DNA from: Drosophila persimilis
Lineage: Eukaryota; Arthropoda; Insecta; Diptera; Drosophilidae
Length of the DNA stretch: 64,000 bases
Assembly (NCBI RefSeq): GCF_003286085.1
Contig: NW_020825288.1
Coordinates: forward strand, 15,190,001-15,254,000
Direction: 5' to 3'
In this document: positions 26,458 through 37,406 of the stretch, piece by piece
How positions within the stretch are numbered: position 1 is the first letter of the stretch
Layout of the letters: every line of letters starts with the position of its first letter
The notes under the pieces: generated by a model
What the model was told of the DNA's origin: nothing
The model's input: only the letters and a program-made list of their open reading frames with translations
Database searches by the model: none
Made by a program: the position numbers and the translations under genes

Positions 26458-26545
26458 CTACCATGTAAAGCAACTTCAGACCATAGTAATAAGGAATAAT
26501 ATGAAATATTGAAATATTATGGTCTGAAGTTGCTTTACATGGTAG
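26458..26545. repeat. Perfect 28-bp inverted repeat (hairpin)
   Basis: The arms at 26458-26485 and 26518-26545 (CTACCATGTAAAGCAACTTC... and its exact complement) are identical over 28 bases, with a 32-base AT-rich spacer. The right arm abuts the left end of the TIR element at 26546. It may be a palindromic remnant of another element. Confidence 0.85.
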
Positions 26546-27284
26546 GGCTCGCGCACACTATAGCTGAAAGCGGAGCTGAAATCGACGCTGAAGTCAGAGT
26601 TGAAAGCTCAGCTGATCTGAGAGCTTTTCTCAGGCAGAATCAGCTTGCAGGTGCGTACATTGTCGGCTGATCTGATTGCTGAAAGCCACTGCCTCCCTTT
26701 GTCTATCTCATTAAGTGGCATCAATAGATATCATTATAATTATTATTATTATATTGTTAATGAATTATTACTTCACAGCACGTACAGTAGCCAGACGGAA
26801 GTTTTCTTCGTTTTTTTTTTTTTTTTAATTTAGTGTATTTTAACCACATTTCCGTTGAGTTTGTATTCGTATTTCTTTTATTTTACGAATTATTATTACA
26901 TTTTTACATTACATTGGTAATGGTAAATAATACAACTTTTTTGCCCAATTTATCGTCTTCCAGAAATTATAGAAATAAAACTATTATTCAAATTTTTTTA
27001 ATAGTCCCGCTTATTCCCCAGCACTGGGTTAACCGTAATTTCGCTTAACAATGTTGTGCAGCCCATTTTCGATCACTTATGAACCAATACACTTGAACAA
27101 AATCAGCAATCAGCTTGCTGAAAAAACAAACATGCTTGATCGATCAAACTAAGCTGAGCTGATTTGAGCGAGCTTTTTCAGCTTTCAGCTCAGCTCAGTC
27201 TGCAATGTGCGCACTTGCACCGGTGCAGTGTGTTTGTTTTTCCAGAGCTGAAAAATTAGCTTTCAGCAACAGTGTGCGCGAGCC
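26546..27284. mobile_element. Non-autonomous hAT-like TIR element (about 740 bp)
   Basis: GGGCTCGCGCACACT at the left end is matched by the inverted AGTGTGCGCGAGCCC at the right end, and CTGAAAG follows after four differing bases in both arms. Both subterminal regions are packed with AGCTGA/TCAGCT units (26560-26650 and 27150-27215), typical of transposase binding arrays. The AT-rich middle encodes nothing recognisable. No clear target duplication is visible, perhaps because the element sits against the hairpin. Confidence 0.65.
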
Positions 27285-27309
27285 CTTAGGCCCTGGAAAA
27301 TTAAATTTT

Positions 27310-29950
27310 TAATTTTATTTTGGATAATAGGTTAGGTTAGGTTAACCCGGACGGCCCTCAGCGGGGCCACGCATAGGCCAATATGGCCCTTAGTTATCCG
27401 GATGGGGGGGATGAACCGTCGCGGGAGTGTTAATGTGGTTTTAAAAGTCCCCGAGAATCGAGGTGTTTTTAGCATAGGCCAGCAGTTCCTGTGGCGTCCT
27501 TTTGGAGGCATCTTCCAGTGATGCCAACACTGGGGCGCCCAGGTATCTCCTCCTTGCCCATGATAGAGCCAGACAATTGCAGATGAGATGTTCCAGGGTT
27601 TCGATAGCCCCAGGTTCCTCACATTTCCTACAACTGTCTCTGTTGGTGATGCCTAGCTTTGCTGCATGTGCAGCAGCCAGACAGTGACCTGTTAGTATTC
27701 CCACTATCAGTCTACAGTCCTTTCGTGGTAGGTGCAGTAGGTAGTGGCTAAGTTTCTCGTTGCGCTCCTTGCACATTATCTTCGAGGTTCTGCAGGTGGT
27801 GGTACTCCTCCACCTGCTATCTGTCTGTGCTCTAGCCTGCTTCTCTAGATCGCCTTGCAGCGTTCTGAGGGAGACAGGCACGTTCTCGGTTCTCCTATTC
27901 TCCAGCCCGACGCCTTCCGCTAGTACGTCCGCCGCTTCGTTTCCTTCGATGCCCTGGTGGCTGGGAACCCAATAGATCCGCACTGTCTTTGTCGTGCTTA
28001 GGATGTCTAATGCCTCCCTGCTCGCCAAGACACTTCTGGAACTGACCGCGGACGACTGCATGGATCTTATCGCCGCTTGGCTGTCGACGAATAGGTTGAC
28101 CGCATCGTGTGCTCGTTCTGTGAGGAGAGCGACCTCCGCTGCTTTCCCGATGGCAAAAACTTCTGCCTGGAATATGCTGCATTGGTCCGGTAGCTTATAC
28201 GACAGCCTTATCTCAGGGTCTGTACAGTATAGGCCCGCTCCTACTCCTCCGTCCATCTTGGAGCCGTCTGTGTATATATTGAGGTGCTCACCTCTGTCAT
28301 TGATGTCGGTGCTTCCCCACACATTGTGGTGGGCATTGGCGTCCGTTCCGATGACGAGTTGATAGTTTTTGGTGCCGGCTTCTGTCACCAGGCTCCTGAG
28401 TTCGTCGGGTGGTGCGGGTCTGTCGTGAGCCATGTAGCAGGAAGCCACCAGAAGGCGCTTTTCCTCACTTTCCAGCATCACAACCGTCAGGTCATCCGTG
28501 CTGTAATGAGACATAAGGTAAGCATGGATTCCCTTTCGTACGAGTATGACGGTTCTGTTCCTGCTTACCGATGTTCAGTAGAACAGGTTATGATTTGAGG
28601 ACTTTAGTCCGGCCACTGCATTGCCTGTCGCAATCCAGGGCTCCTGGACTAGAGCTATGTCGGCGAGCCCTTGCTCCATGGCGATGAGGAGCTCCGCCGA
28701 CGCTACCTTGCTTTTATGCAAGTTGAGCTGCAGCACACTCAGCATGGGTGGCTGGCTCACTTGCACCTGACGGGTTGACTACCAGCGTCAGGTCACCGTC
28801 TTCCTCTTCTTCGTCTTCAAGCGCAAGACCCTGGGCGGCCTCCACTATGGACTCGAGACCTAGGTCCTTTTCCACCTCGCCTGCCTGCAGGGTATGCGCG
28901 TCCTTGTCCTCAGGGTGGCGCTGATCTTCCCGAATGGCCATGCCCCACGCCATCTTCCCGAACTTGGGGTATAGCAGATCCTCTGCTTCCTTGTTTATTT
29001 GGAGGATCACACATTGGCCCCCCTCGTTGGGTAGTGGGCTACCAATGTGTAGGATCCTCCAATCGGCCGTTGGCACGTCCGCGTTTTGCCGCTGACGGAG
29101 CTTCAGCGCTCGGTCCCCCTGGATTGTGATGGGGAAGAGTACCTTCGCCTTAGGCTTGGACGGGATAAGCTCCCGGTCCACAACCTCCAGCTTGGCCCCC
29201 TCCCACATCGCCTCCAGTTGGCAGACCGTACGCGTCAGCCACCTTAGGGTTGGATCATCATTGCACTTCAGGATCTTAACCTCATTTAGCCACCCAGCAC
29301 CATCGAACGTGGGCATTGGGGCCGCGGGGTCTTCCTCCATCTGTGCAAAGAGTGCGTCGACGAGACGCGCGTGCACCAGCTTCCACTGTGCCGCTGACAT
29401 CTTGCCGTTTTCCTCGCTGCGGTCAATGAGTGCCACGATCAGATGTCGTTTGGTCACATCGCTGACTCTTGGGCTGCACTCTTGGGCCCGCGTTGCCGCT
29501 TGCTCGCTGGAGTGTCCTTAATGGCACTCTCAGTCGAGCGTTGCCTCTTGGTGGCCATCATCTCCTCCACCTTATTGGCATATTCGCCATTCGACGCCCT
29601 CATCTGTGGCATCTGAGCATAGTGTAGCCGACCCTCCTCTACTCTCTGCTCGGCCCAGGCTAGCTTGACCTTCTCCTCCTGGGAGATGTCTGCTTTACCT
29701 TGCAGCCGGCTTTTTATGTTGAGGGGGGACCACCCCCTAGCATTTTAGGCCTGACCGCCAGGCACCTCTAGCCATGGCCCTGGTTCGGTTCCCCCGACTT
29801 TGAATCGGGAAGACGCCGGACCATAGCCTTAGCTAGACACTGCATTACCCCGGACAAGGGTAATGCACTGTCGCTTGCTCTGTCCGGGGTAATGCAGTGT
29901 CTAGCTAAGGCTATGGCAAAGTACGAGTCCGCACCAAAAACGCAGGGCAT
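27310..29950 (-). mobile_element. Internally deleted LOA/I-like LINE
   Basis: The element reads right to left. ORF1 (29710-28714) is a gag-like protein of the type seen in LOA/Bilbo/TRIM elements. Its N-terminal part, SRLQGKADISQEEKVKLAWA..., is joined to the rest by a frame change near 29470. ORF2 starts at about 28766 with the endonuclease signature LSVLQLNLHKSK, hits a stop near 28577, and continues at 28514-27441 as endonuclease (GTDANAHHNVWG) running directly into RNase H (YTDGSK...) and a C-terminal CCHC-like region (CRKCEEPGAIETLEHLICNC). The whole reverse transcriptase is missing, but the fusion stays open for 357 codons. The 3' end near 27330 has GTTAGGTTAGGTTAA. The element cannot move on its own. 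Confidence 0.85.
29821..29916. repeat. Perfect 36-bp inverted repeat (hairpin)
   Basis: The arms CCATAGCCTTAGCTAGACAC... (29821-29856) and their exact complement (29881-29916) flank a 24-base loop. The loop begins with a second partial copy of the GGTAATGCA motif. It lies at the presumed 5' end of the LINE on the reverse strand. Confidence 0.9.
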
Positions 29951-30352
29951 TAGACAAAATATAAAAAAAGGTATTCATTTAACAAATTTCAGACTTACAA
30001 AAGTTAAATTTGAATATTTAATTATTTGATATTTAAAAAAGCAGTGAAATCCGAGTCTTTATAACTTTGACTGTCTGTCCGCCTGTAACTCTTATTTGAC
30101 GCCTCGCTTTCAGAGACTATAATAGCTTAAGCTTGAACAAATTTCTGTTCTGTTTATTTTCAAAAAATAACGAGCGGTTACGTTCTGATCCGCAGTCCTC
30201 AAAATGCCATCATCTACATGTGTAGAACGCGAACGCGTTACTGCCTTTTTGAAACGCGCTAGTGTATTTTCCGAGTATTCCCACCAACGGTCCTACCCGT
30301 TCTTTGTTTTGGTTTTTTTGCTGCTTAAAACGCATTTAATTTGTCAAAAAAC

Positions 30353-30778
30353 ATGTCATACGCCGGCTACAGCCAGCTGCCCAGCGGCAGCGACCACGAG
30401 CAGCGCCAGCAGCAGCTGGCTGCGAACACTTACGATATCCTGCAGCGTACGGGCGACAGCATTCAGCGCTCCAACCAGATTGCAATAGAAACTGAGAATA
30501 TGGGGGCGGAGGTCAGTGCAAAAAAATATGTTCAATGAGTTCCCTGGTATTTAGATAATGCTCTACAGGTGCTCGGCGAGCTGGGAGAGCAACGCGAGTC
30601 TTTGCTCCGCACCACGCGTCGCCTGGAAGATGCCGACCAGGATCTGTCCAAGTCTCGCGTCATCATTCGCAAGCTCGGCCGCGAAGTCCTGTACAACAAG
30701 ATTATACTGATACTTATAATCATATTGGAGTTGGGCATACTCATTGGCCTGCTGGTGCTAAAGTTCGCCCACCTGTGA
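30353..30778 (+). CDS. Vti1b: Short Vti1b-like Qb-SNARE
   Basis: Two exons, 30353-30511 and 30569-30778, join in phase to give 122 residues. The protein is the SNARE motif and tail anchor of VTI1B: DILQRTGDSIQRSNQIAIET and GSE-type heptads (about residues 26-88), LSKSRVIIRKLGREVLYNK, then the helix IILILIIILELGILIGLLVL (about residues 98-118). Vertebrate VTI1B has an extra N-terminal Habc bundle of about 100 residues. Here a 25-residue leader, MSYAGYSQLPSGSDHEQ, replaces it. The role by family is fusion of late endosomal and lysosomal membranes. AATAAA at 30942-30947 is the likely polyadenylation signal. The gene converges on Wdr37, and the 556 bases between them hold only 3' ends. The upstream 400 bases end the LINE zone, so an exon for a Habc domain would have to lie beyond it. 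Confidence 0.85.
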
Positions 30779-31334
30779 GAGCTACTGGAAGTGGACCCTT
30801 GTTTTTATTCCAAAGTTATAATGTACCCAGCGATTAATTCGGGCATTTGATTACGTTTATTTGAATTGTTCTACCTGTAACATCAACGTTAAGCCCATGC
30901 CTTAGACACACACTAGAGTAAGTTACATTTCGCATTATAATAATAAACACAGATAATATAGTTGGAAGTTCTCCGCCCCGCTCCCATATCCCAGTCCAGT
31001 CCCATCTCTGTTCTACATCCGGGGTTTGCAGGAACTATGATAATTCGAATATGTATGTATAATAACCACGACTATTTGGCATAAAAGCAAAGTTAGTTAC
31101 ACTCAGAGGGCGACAAATTTGCATGCGACTCTAAAACACTTAGAACAATGTTTGTATGTATAATACTGGATCTATGATTATGGTAACACACAAGAACGAG
31201 CCCCGAATCTAGATCTAGACAACTAAGCGCGGATGATTTGTTCGAGAGATATTCGGGTTCTTAAAGCGGTTATTTTAGATCATAGTTTTCTCTTCTTTGG
31301 GCCGTATGACTGCAGCTCAGTGTTTGAGTCATTT

Positions 31335-32961
31335 TCAGTTGTCCTTCGGCAGCACGATGGACCAGCCGAAGACGCGTCGATCGAAGCCGCACGAGAACAA
31401 ATCACAATTCAGCAGTGGCTCCTCTGCCCAGACCACCGACGACACCATGCGTCGATGCCCCTGGCGGCTGGTGCGCGGCAATCGGGCCACGCGCTGTCCA
31501 TTCAAATCGAACAGGCGAATCTGGCGGTTGTCGTGGGGTATTGCGATGATTCCTCCGGTGGAAACGGCCAGGCGGTTGACGGACGAGTCGGTGCGTATGG
31601 TGGCCAAGGCCGAGCGCATGTTGCGCAACTCCCAAACCTTGACGGTGCGATCGTCGGATCCGGAGACCACCTTATCGTCCCGAGCAAAGACGCTGGATGT
31701 GACGGTCTCTGTGTGTCCCTGGAAGACGGAGACTGCTGGTATGGGATCCCTGAAATCCCACAAACGAAATGTAGTATCGCGCGAGGCGGTCACCACCAGG
31801 CGCTGGGTGGGATGAGCCGAGACGTGAGTGAGCTCGTGATCGTGTCCCGTCAATGGCTGTAGTGGCTGACTCGTCTCCACGTCCCACAATATGGCGGTGC
31901 GGTCCCAGCTGCCGGTGATGATCTGATCCATGCTGGACAGCCAGTCGGCAGCCACCACCACGGAAAGGTGGCCACCCGGGCCGGTAAACTCGCAGAGTGG
32001 AGTGCGTAAGGTGTCGACGCGATCTCGATCCTCAACCTGCTCATCGCTATCGTCGAGTTCCTCCTCGGACGAGTGGCCTTTTCTGTTGAGAAAAACAGAA
32101 GGAAAGGATGATGTCAACGTTCCACGCTTATTTGTCGATCACTCACTTGGGCACCTCCCAATTGACGGCCGCTTGCCAAATGTGAGCTGTTCCATCACCA
32201 CTTCCAGTCAGCACGAGGTCCCGATTCTGATTGAATTTGATGGAATTCACGGACCCGGCGTGCCCCTGATACTGCAGCAGGCAACGGGCGCTCTCTATTC
32301 CCCAAATACAGGCTGTGTGATCGGCCGAGGCCGTGCCAATGATGGGTTGACCCGCTTTGGCAGCCACCTGCCAGATTCCGTCCTTGTGACCACCAAACTC
32401 CCGTACCACCGAGCTGACGACCGTCTGCGCCTTGAAGCTTGAGACAATGCGACTGGTCTGGGCTTTGATTTTGTTGCTCGCCTTTACCTTGCTGCCACCA
32501 GTGGCACTGCTAAGTTTAGCCTTGAGGCTCTTGTGTGTGCTGGAGGCGGCCGCCAGAAAGCTGGCACCAACTTCGTCTGCTTGTGTGCTCGTCGAGGGTG
32601 TGGCGGCGGTGACCGAAGAGCCACCAGTTGCGAGGGCGGGAATGACTGTGCCTGCTGCAAAGCGCTCACGTTCGCGTGGCTCGTGCGAGGTCAGCGATTC
32701 TTTGTTGCTGGTGGCGTTCTCAAGTTTCTCTTGCACTGCAACAAAGGCGGAGTTCCCTTGGGTTATTGAGTGGGTTCAGTTTTGCAATTACAATTACTCA
32801 CAGTTCAGATTCTCCAAATAGAGCTGCTCGAACTCCTTTTCTATCTGCGAGAACAGATAATGGAGGCGAGTTCGGTACGGGGCATCCTCAGGTATGTTGG
32901 CCATGTCTTCGGTGAGGCTCGTAAGTCGGGCCGCGCGTGCCTTTGTTGCTGTTGCTTTCAT
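31335..32961 (-). CDS. Wdr37: WD40-repeat protein WDR37
   Basis: Three exons, 32961-32802, 32735-32147 and 32082-31335, give 498 residues, close to human WDR37. The N-terminus has an acidic coiled-coil-like segment ([20 protein letters not shown]). A low-complexity Ser/Ala linker follows, then six or seven WD repeats with clear signatures: [67 protein letters not shown]37 in other animals pairs with PACS proteins in membrane traffic and calcium handling; nothing here shows that directly. The orthologue in D. melanogaster is probably CG12333. The 5' UTR and promoter extend to about 33170. Confidence 0.92.
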
Positions 32962-33699
32962 TTTGTGCGGGGTCGCGCAGATGTGGGTGCACCGTGTATT
33001 TGTTTTGTGTATCTACTAGATATTTTTCCTGCCTCCCGCAAGCCGACCTCTGCCTGTCACTGTGTGTCACTCAATCCAATTAGCAGTTTTGGGTTAGTTT
33101 TAGCTTCAGCGTTATTGATCCACCTTCATGAGGCCGTGCCGTGTCGAGTCGGAATTGTTTAGTGCGGAATTGGTTTCTTTATTTTTGCAATGATAACGAA
33201 ACAGCTGGAGGGTTGTGTGTTTGTGTGCTCGTCCGATATCGTGCTGTGACTATCGTTTGTAGCTCATCTCTAACTTGTTGACACGATACCCATGAAAATT
33301 GAAACTTGAACAATTTCAGCGCAGACCAGGTGAACAATTGTTCGGTTTTTTTTTTAGGTTCAGAGGAAATATGGCATGGCATGGCATTCAACTATATAAT
33401 GGTATATTTGATCTACTTCAGCAATCTATAAAATTTAATTTTCAAAGTTATTTTTAAGAAAATTTTACAAACTTCTATACGCAGGTTCTTTGAATTTTCG
33501 CTCTCAAATCGAACTTACGTGCATAATTTGTTTCAATGCATTGCACTTAAATCCTTTTCGCTTACTCACTTTCAAACCATGATGCAATTATACAAGGTGG
33601 TCTCGTGGGGAGCCGAAGTTCGTTCGTGTTGTCCCTTATCGTTAGTGCGTGTTTGCTTTGTGAGGCGCCAATACATGGTAAAACTAGTTAGTCTCTGTT

Positions 33700-34170
33700 T
33701 TAAAGTTATCACATTAAAATTTTGCAGTTTTTTTTTCTTATTACAGAGACAAAGAATTGGTATCGGGATCAGAATATATATACAGGAAATTATCTTTATT
33801 AATTACGTTTTAAAGCACTAGCTTCATAATAAAATAAATGAAATGGGGTATGCAAAGGCCCATACTCGGTTGATAAGCAACAAGTATTCAAATATGTATG
33901 TACGTATGTATGTATGTACCAGAAACATTGACGTGACAACATTTCGACCGTTTTTTTTTTTTTTTTAATCTTTTTTTTATAAATTCATCAAGCGTATAAA
34001 ATTATGATGGCATGGTTAAATGTTCTATATAGCTAGTAATGTTCGTCGGAATATCAAAAACGAGGAATATGTAAAATAGAACTTGAATTCGTTAGTATAT
34101 TACGGTATATTTTGAAAATGAGGCGGTATGTTTTCGTATATTTCTGAGGGTCGGACGGTATATCTTATCG
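33700..34170 (-). repeat. Dispersed repeat, copy A
   Basis: Reverse-complemented, this stretch matches 44480-45210 closely. The best part is about 190 bases, running from ACCGTCCGACCCTCAGAAAT through CATACCGCCTCATTTTCAAA and GATATTCCGAC to ACCATGCCATCATAATTTTA. A weaker part shares TATATATA...GATACC.ATTCTT..GTCTCTA. No coding potential. It is probably an old transposon family. Shorter relatives occur near 25310-25400, 35930-35980, 45820-45860, 51575-51620 and 51885-51940. Confidence 0.75.
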
Positions 34171-34190
34171 ATAAATCCGCGGTCACACTG
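34166..34190 (+). promoter_or_regulatory. DRE plus Motif 1 core promoter of cyclin Q/koko
   Basis: TATCGATA (34166-34173) is a perfect DRE palindrome. GGTCACACTG (34181-34190) is the Motif 1 core. In Drosophila this pairing marks broadly expressed, dispersed-start promoters bound by DREF and M1BP. It lies about 340 bases before the koko start codon. Confidence 0.75.
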
Positions 34191-34529
34191 CGTACTTGTG
34201 TGTTTGTTGTTTAAAATATGTACGAGGTTTTAACGATCTCGACCACCATTTTACTTGACACATCAACAGCTGTGCAATAGTACGCCGTTAGCTTTCCTGG
34301 GCCCCTTTCGAGCAGCATTGCGCATACCATTGAACCGGTTTTCCACTGCCGCTTCTCGATTTTTCGGCGTGTTTTGCCCCACATGCATTTCATTGCACTG
34401 CCAACTGCCAGCTGATTTATAATTGGATATCTGAGCCCCACTGTCGGTGCCAACGAACTCCCTCGCTTACATTTCGGCATCACTGTCCGTGCTACCGTCC
34501 TTCATTCCTCTATTTGCACTGCTAATAAG

Positions 34530-35492
34530 ATGAAAAACGTTTTAGATGTCATGTCTCTGCAGCAGCACGTGGAGTCGAGCAAAGCCCAGGCCCAACTTAA
34601 GCCCCTTGACTACCGGTGAGTCCAAAGCTTAATGTCCAGCCAATCCATTCTTAATTGCAAGTCTTGCAATTGTTTGCAGCAAGACGAACATGCCTGGTAT
34701 CGTGCCTCTTTACATATTCGAGTGTGCCACCAAGCTAAAGATGAAGCCGCTGACTGCCGCGTGTGCCGCCATTGTCTACCATCGATTCTTCAAGGAGGTC
34801 AAGCCCACTGATTATGATGAGTTCGTGAGTACAAACTTAATGCCCAGCGAAGTGATATCTCATGAGTACCTTCCTTGCCAGCTAATTGCCGCGTCTTCGC
34901 TGTACCTGGCTGGCAAAATCAAGGATGACGATTCGGTGAAAATACGCGATGTCATCAACGTGGCATACTGCACACTGAACCGTGGCAATGCTCCGCTGGA
35001 TCTGAACGACGAGTACTGGTCCATGCGCGATGCCATTGTTCAAGCAGAGCTGCTCATAACCCGCACCCTAGGGTTTGACTTGAACATAGATCTAGCTCAC
35101 AAGGTAATCCCTTTGTAAAGATCCTTGTCCTCCCTTTTTAACTGATTCTATTCTGCCTTCAGTACCTTCTCTACTATATGAAGACCCTTCAAGACTGGGT
35201 GGGTGCCGAGGTGTGGAACTCGGTGCCGATAGCCAAGGCGGCCGCCTCGTACCTGCAAGACTTTCACCACAGCGCCAACATACTTAAGTACAAGCCCACT
35301 CATGTCGCCATTGGCTGCCTGTCGCTGGCTATGCAGACGTACGGCATACAAGTGCCGCTCACAGATGAGGCGGAGGAGGGTTCCATGTGGTACAAGCCAC
35401 TCGTAAAGGATTTTACCAGGGAACAGCAGTGGGAGATCATCGAAAATGTAATTGAAGTGTACAAGAACGAAGCTCTCCTGAAGGCTGCATAA
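34530..35492 (+). CDS. koko: Cyclin Q (FAM58) homologue
   Basis: Four exons, 34530-34615, 34680-34824, 34882-35103 and 35163-35492, join in phase to give 260 residues. The first cyclin box spans about residues 30-145 (IVPLYIFECATKLKMKPLTA, then LIAASSLYLAGKIKDD, whose KIKD matches the KxxD/E signature of FAM58 cyclins). A second cyclin fold follows (KYLLYYMKTLQDWVG..., HVAIGCLSLAMQTYG). Cyclin Q activates CDK10 in animals; the fly gene is called koko. AATAAA lies at 35668-35673. The housekeeping-type promoter (DRE, Motif 1) implies broad expression. Confidence 0.9.
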
Positions 35493-36590
35493 TCTCGCAT
35501 CGAAGGCAGGACTCTGCTGTAATTGGCATTCCCATTTGAATTTATTTATTATTCGGTCACAAATCATCAAACACTGAAATCTTATATGTACTTTAGTCAG
35601 CTGTCTCAAAATGTTTATTGCATGCATACCTCCATAAAAAATAGGAAATAGAAACCGGTTTAAGCAAAATAAAGTCTTTTGCATGTATGAAAACCATTCT
35701 TTTAGTTAAAGATGACCGGATAACTCTTTTTTTTGCTGATTTTCGATAAGATTTTTATATTTTTAAATCTAATTTTGGTTAAGATTAAGAAAATAGAAAA
35801 TGTTTATATACCTTGGAAGGATACCTTGGATTCATTTCAAGCCACTGACCAGTTAGGCTTTGAATTTATTTGTTTAAATCTTATTTTAGCATTTCTTGTA
35901 GAAATTACATATATGTTCGGTGCTGATGGTTCTATCTAGCTAGTAATACTAAACCGAATATCAAAGTCGAGGAATATGATTTCCGATCATGGACTGAAAA
36001 CGATTATCCCATTTTCAGCCAGTGGACATTAAAATACACTCTTAAAGAATTATAGCGCAGTTCAGGTGAAAAACATCTCGGTAACTTATGTGGTAAGAAA
36101 AGAGAAGAGATGGATATGCCACGAAATTTAAAAAGAGTATTATTTTTCGCAGTGTAACTTAAGTTGGCCACCTGTTTAAAGAGAGGGGGTTGAGTGGGCT
36201 AGATTCGTTTTTCATTGGTATATTGGTATGGGATCGAAATAGCTTGAAAAAAATAATGTTTAAATTAATGAAAGAAAACAGGGTGTACAAATTTCCATAC
36301 TACCGGTTGACGCGCACCAATTGTTCAAATACCAGCAACATGTAAGAAGTGCCTTGTGCGGCATGCCTACAGTGGATTTCAAATGACAGAAAATCGAGAT
36401 TCGGTTCATACCACCGATCTAAATTAAGACCTGGTTCTTTAATCCAAAAAAACAGCTGGTATTCTTATCGATACATCGATGACGTGTGTCCCGCAGGTGC
36501 TTTCACTAACCTCCAACAACAATACAATGCTTCTATAAACAAAACAGAATTTTGTTAACAAAGCATTTTTTGATCAAATTAAAATACACA
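35493..36590. other. Intergenic region with DRE
   Basis: No gene. It holds the koko 3' UTR, a short relative of the dispersed repeat near 35930-35980, and TATCGATA at 36466-36473 followed by another ATCGAT, about 120 bases before the next start codon. This is a likely DREF-type promoter for the LDL-A protein. Confidence 0.5.
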
Positions 36591-37406
36591 ATGCGAAAGA
36601 CATGGGTGAAGCGTGAGAACATCTACTACAAGCCATTCTACCGCCAGAAATCGAAAATGTTCCTGCTGCTGATCTTCCTGGTCGGAATATCGTTCATCGC
36701 CTATCAGGTACAGGTACCCCCCCATTCCGGCATTCTGGCCGCCGTAAATGTGTAAATGTAAATGCGAAATGTGTACAAAAATGTGTATAATATATAAACG
36801 AATAATAGGCCTTCTCGCTGAACCAGCTGCCCGCCGTGCCCACGCCTTGGAACCTGCAGCAGCTGCGTCGCAAGCACAAGGAAATGATGCAGTCCCTAGG
36901 CAGCAAACAGCGCGACGTGGACCCCTTCGATGGGGGTGGGGCAACGGAAGCAAGAGCTGCGGCCGCGGCTGTTCTGGACGGGTCATCCGCTCCCGATGTG
37001 GAGCCCATCAAAATTATTCGGTATGTCCCGTCCCGACATTGACCTGTTGCACGGCCATTTTTGATTTTTTCCTCTTATCCCGCACAGAGGTACGCGCCTC
37101 TTCGACTATGACGCGTACAAGCCGAACTTTGAGGGGAAGTTCAAGTGTCTGGACGGCAGCAAGGAGATAGCCTTCAACCGTTTGAACGACGACTACTGCG
37201 ACTGCGAGGGCGACGGCAGCGATGAGCCCAGCACGAATGCCTGCGCCAACGGGCGCTTCTACTGCCGCTACCAGAAGCGCCACATAACGGGGCGCGGCCG
37301 GGACAAGTATGTGGCCAGCAGTCGGGTGAACGACCACGTATGTGATTGCTGCGACGGCAGCGACGAGTGGACGACACATGCCAAGTGCCGCAACGACTGT
37401 GCGTAG
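36591..37406 (+). CDS. Glucosidase II beta-like LDL-A protein with N-terminal membrane anchor
   Basis: Three exons, 36591-36707, 36809-37020 and 37088-37406, give 215 residues. Residues about 23-39 (MFLLLIFLVGISFIAYQ) form an uncleaved signal or type II membrane anchor after a basic N-terminus. A linker with an alanine run follows. The C-terminal 100 residues hold the two LDL-A-like modules of the PRKCSH/GCS2-beta N-terminus, with calcium-binding CDCEGDGSDEPSTNAC and CDCCDGSDEWTTHAKC. Authentic glucosidase II beta is about 500 residues, with a coiled coil and an MRH lectin domain. Both are absent here, and a stop follows directly after CRNDC. It is likely an ER or Golgi luminal protein that keeps only the part contacting the alpha subunit. 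It may correspond to D. melanogaster CG7685; that is inference. Confidence 0.82.

Noticed and set aside
27325..27345. GGTTAGGTTAGGTTAA, telomere-like repeat
   Set aside because: Only two to three units at the 3' end of a LINE. Drosophila telomeres are not TTAGG arrays, so this is the element's tail.
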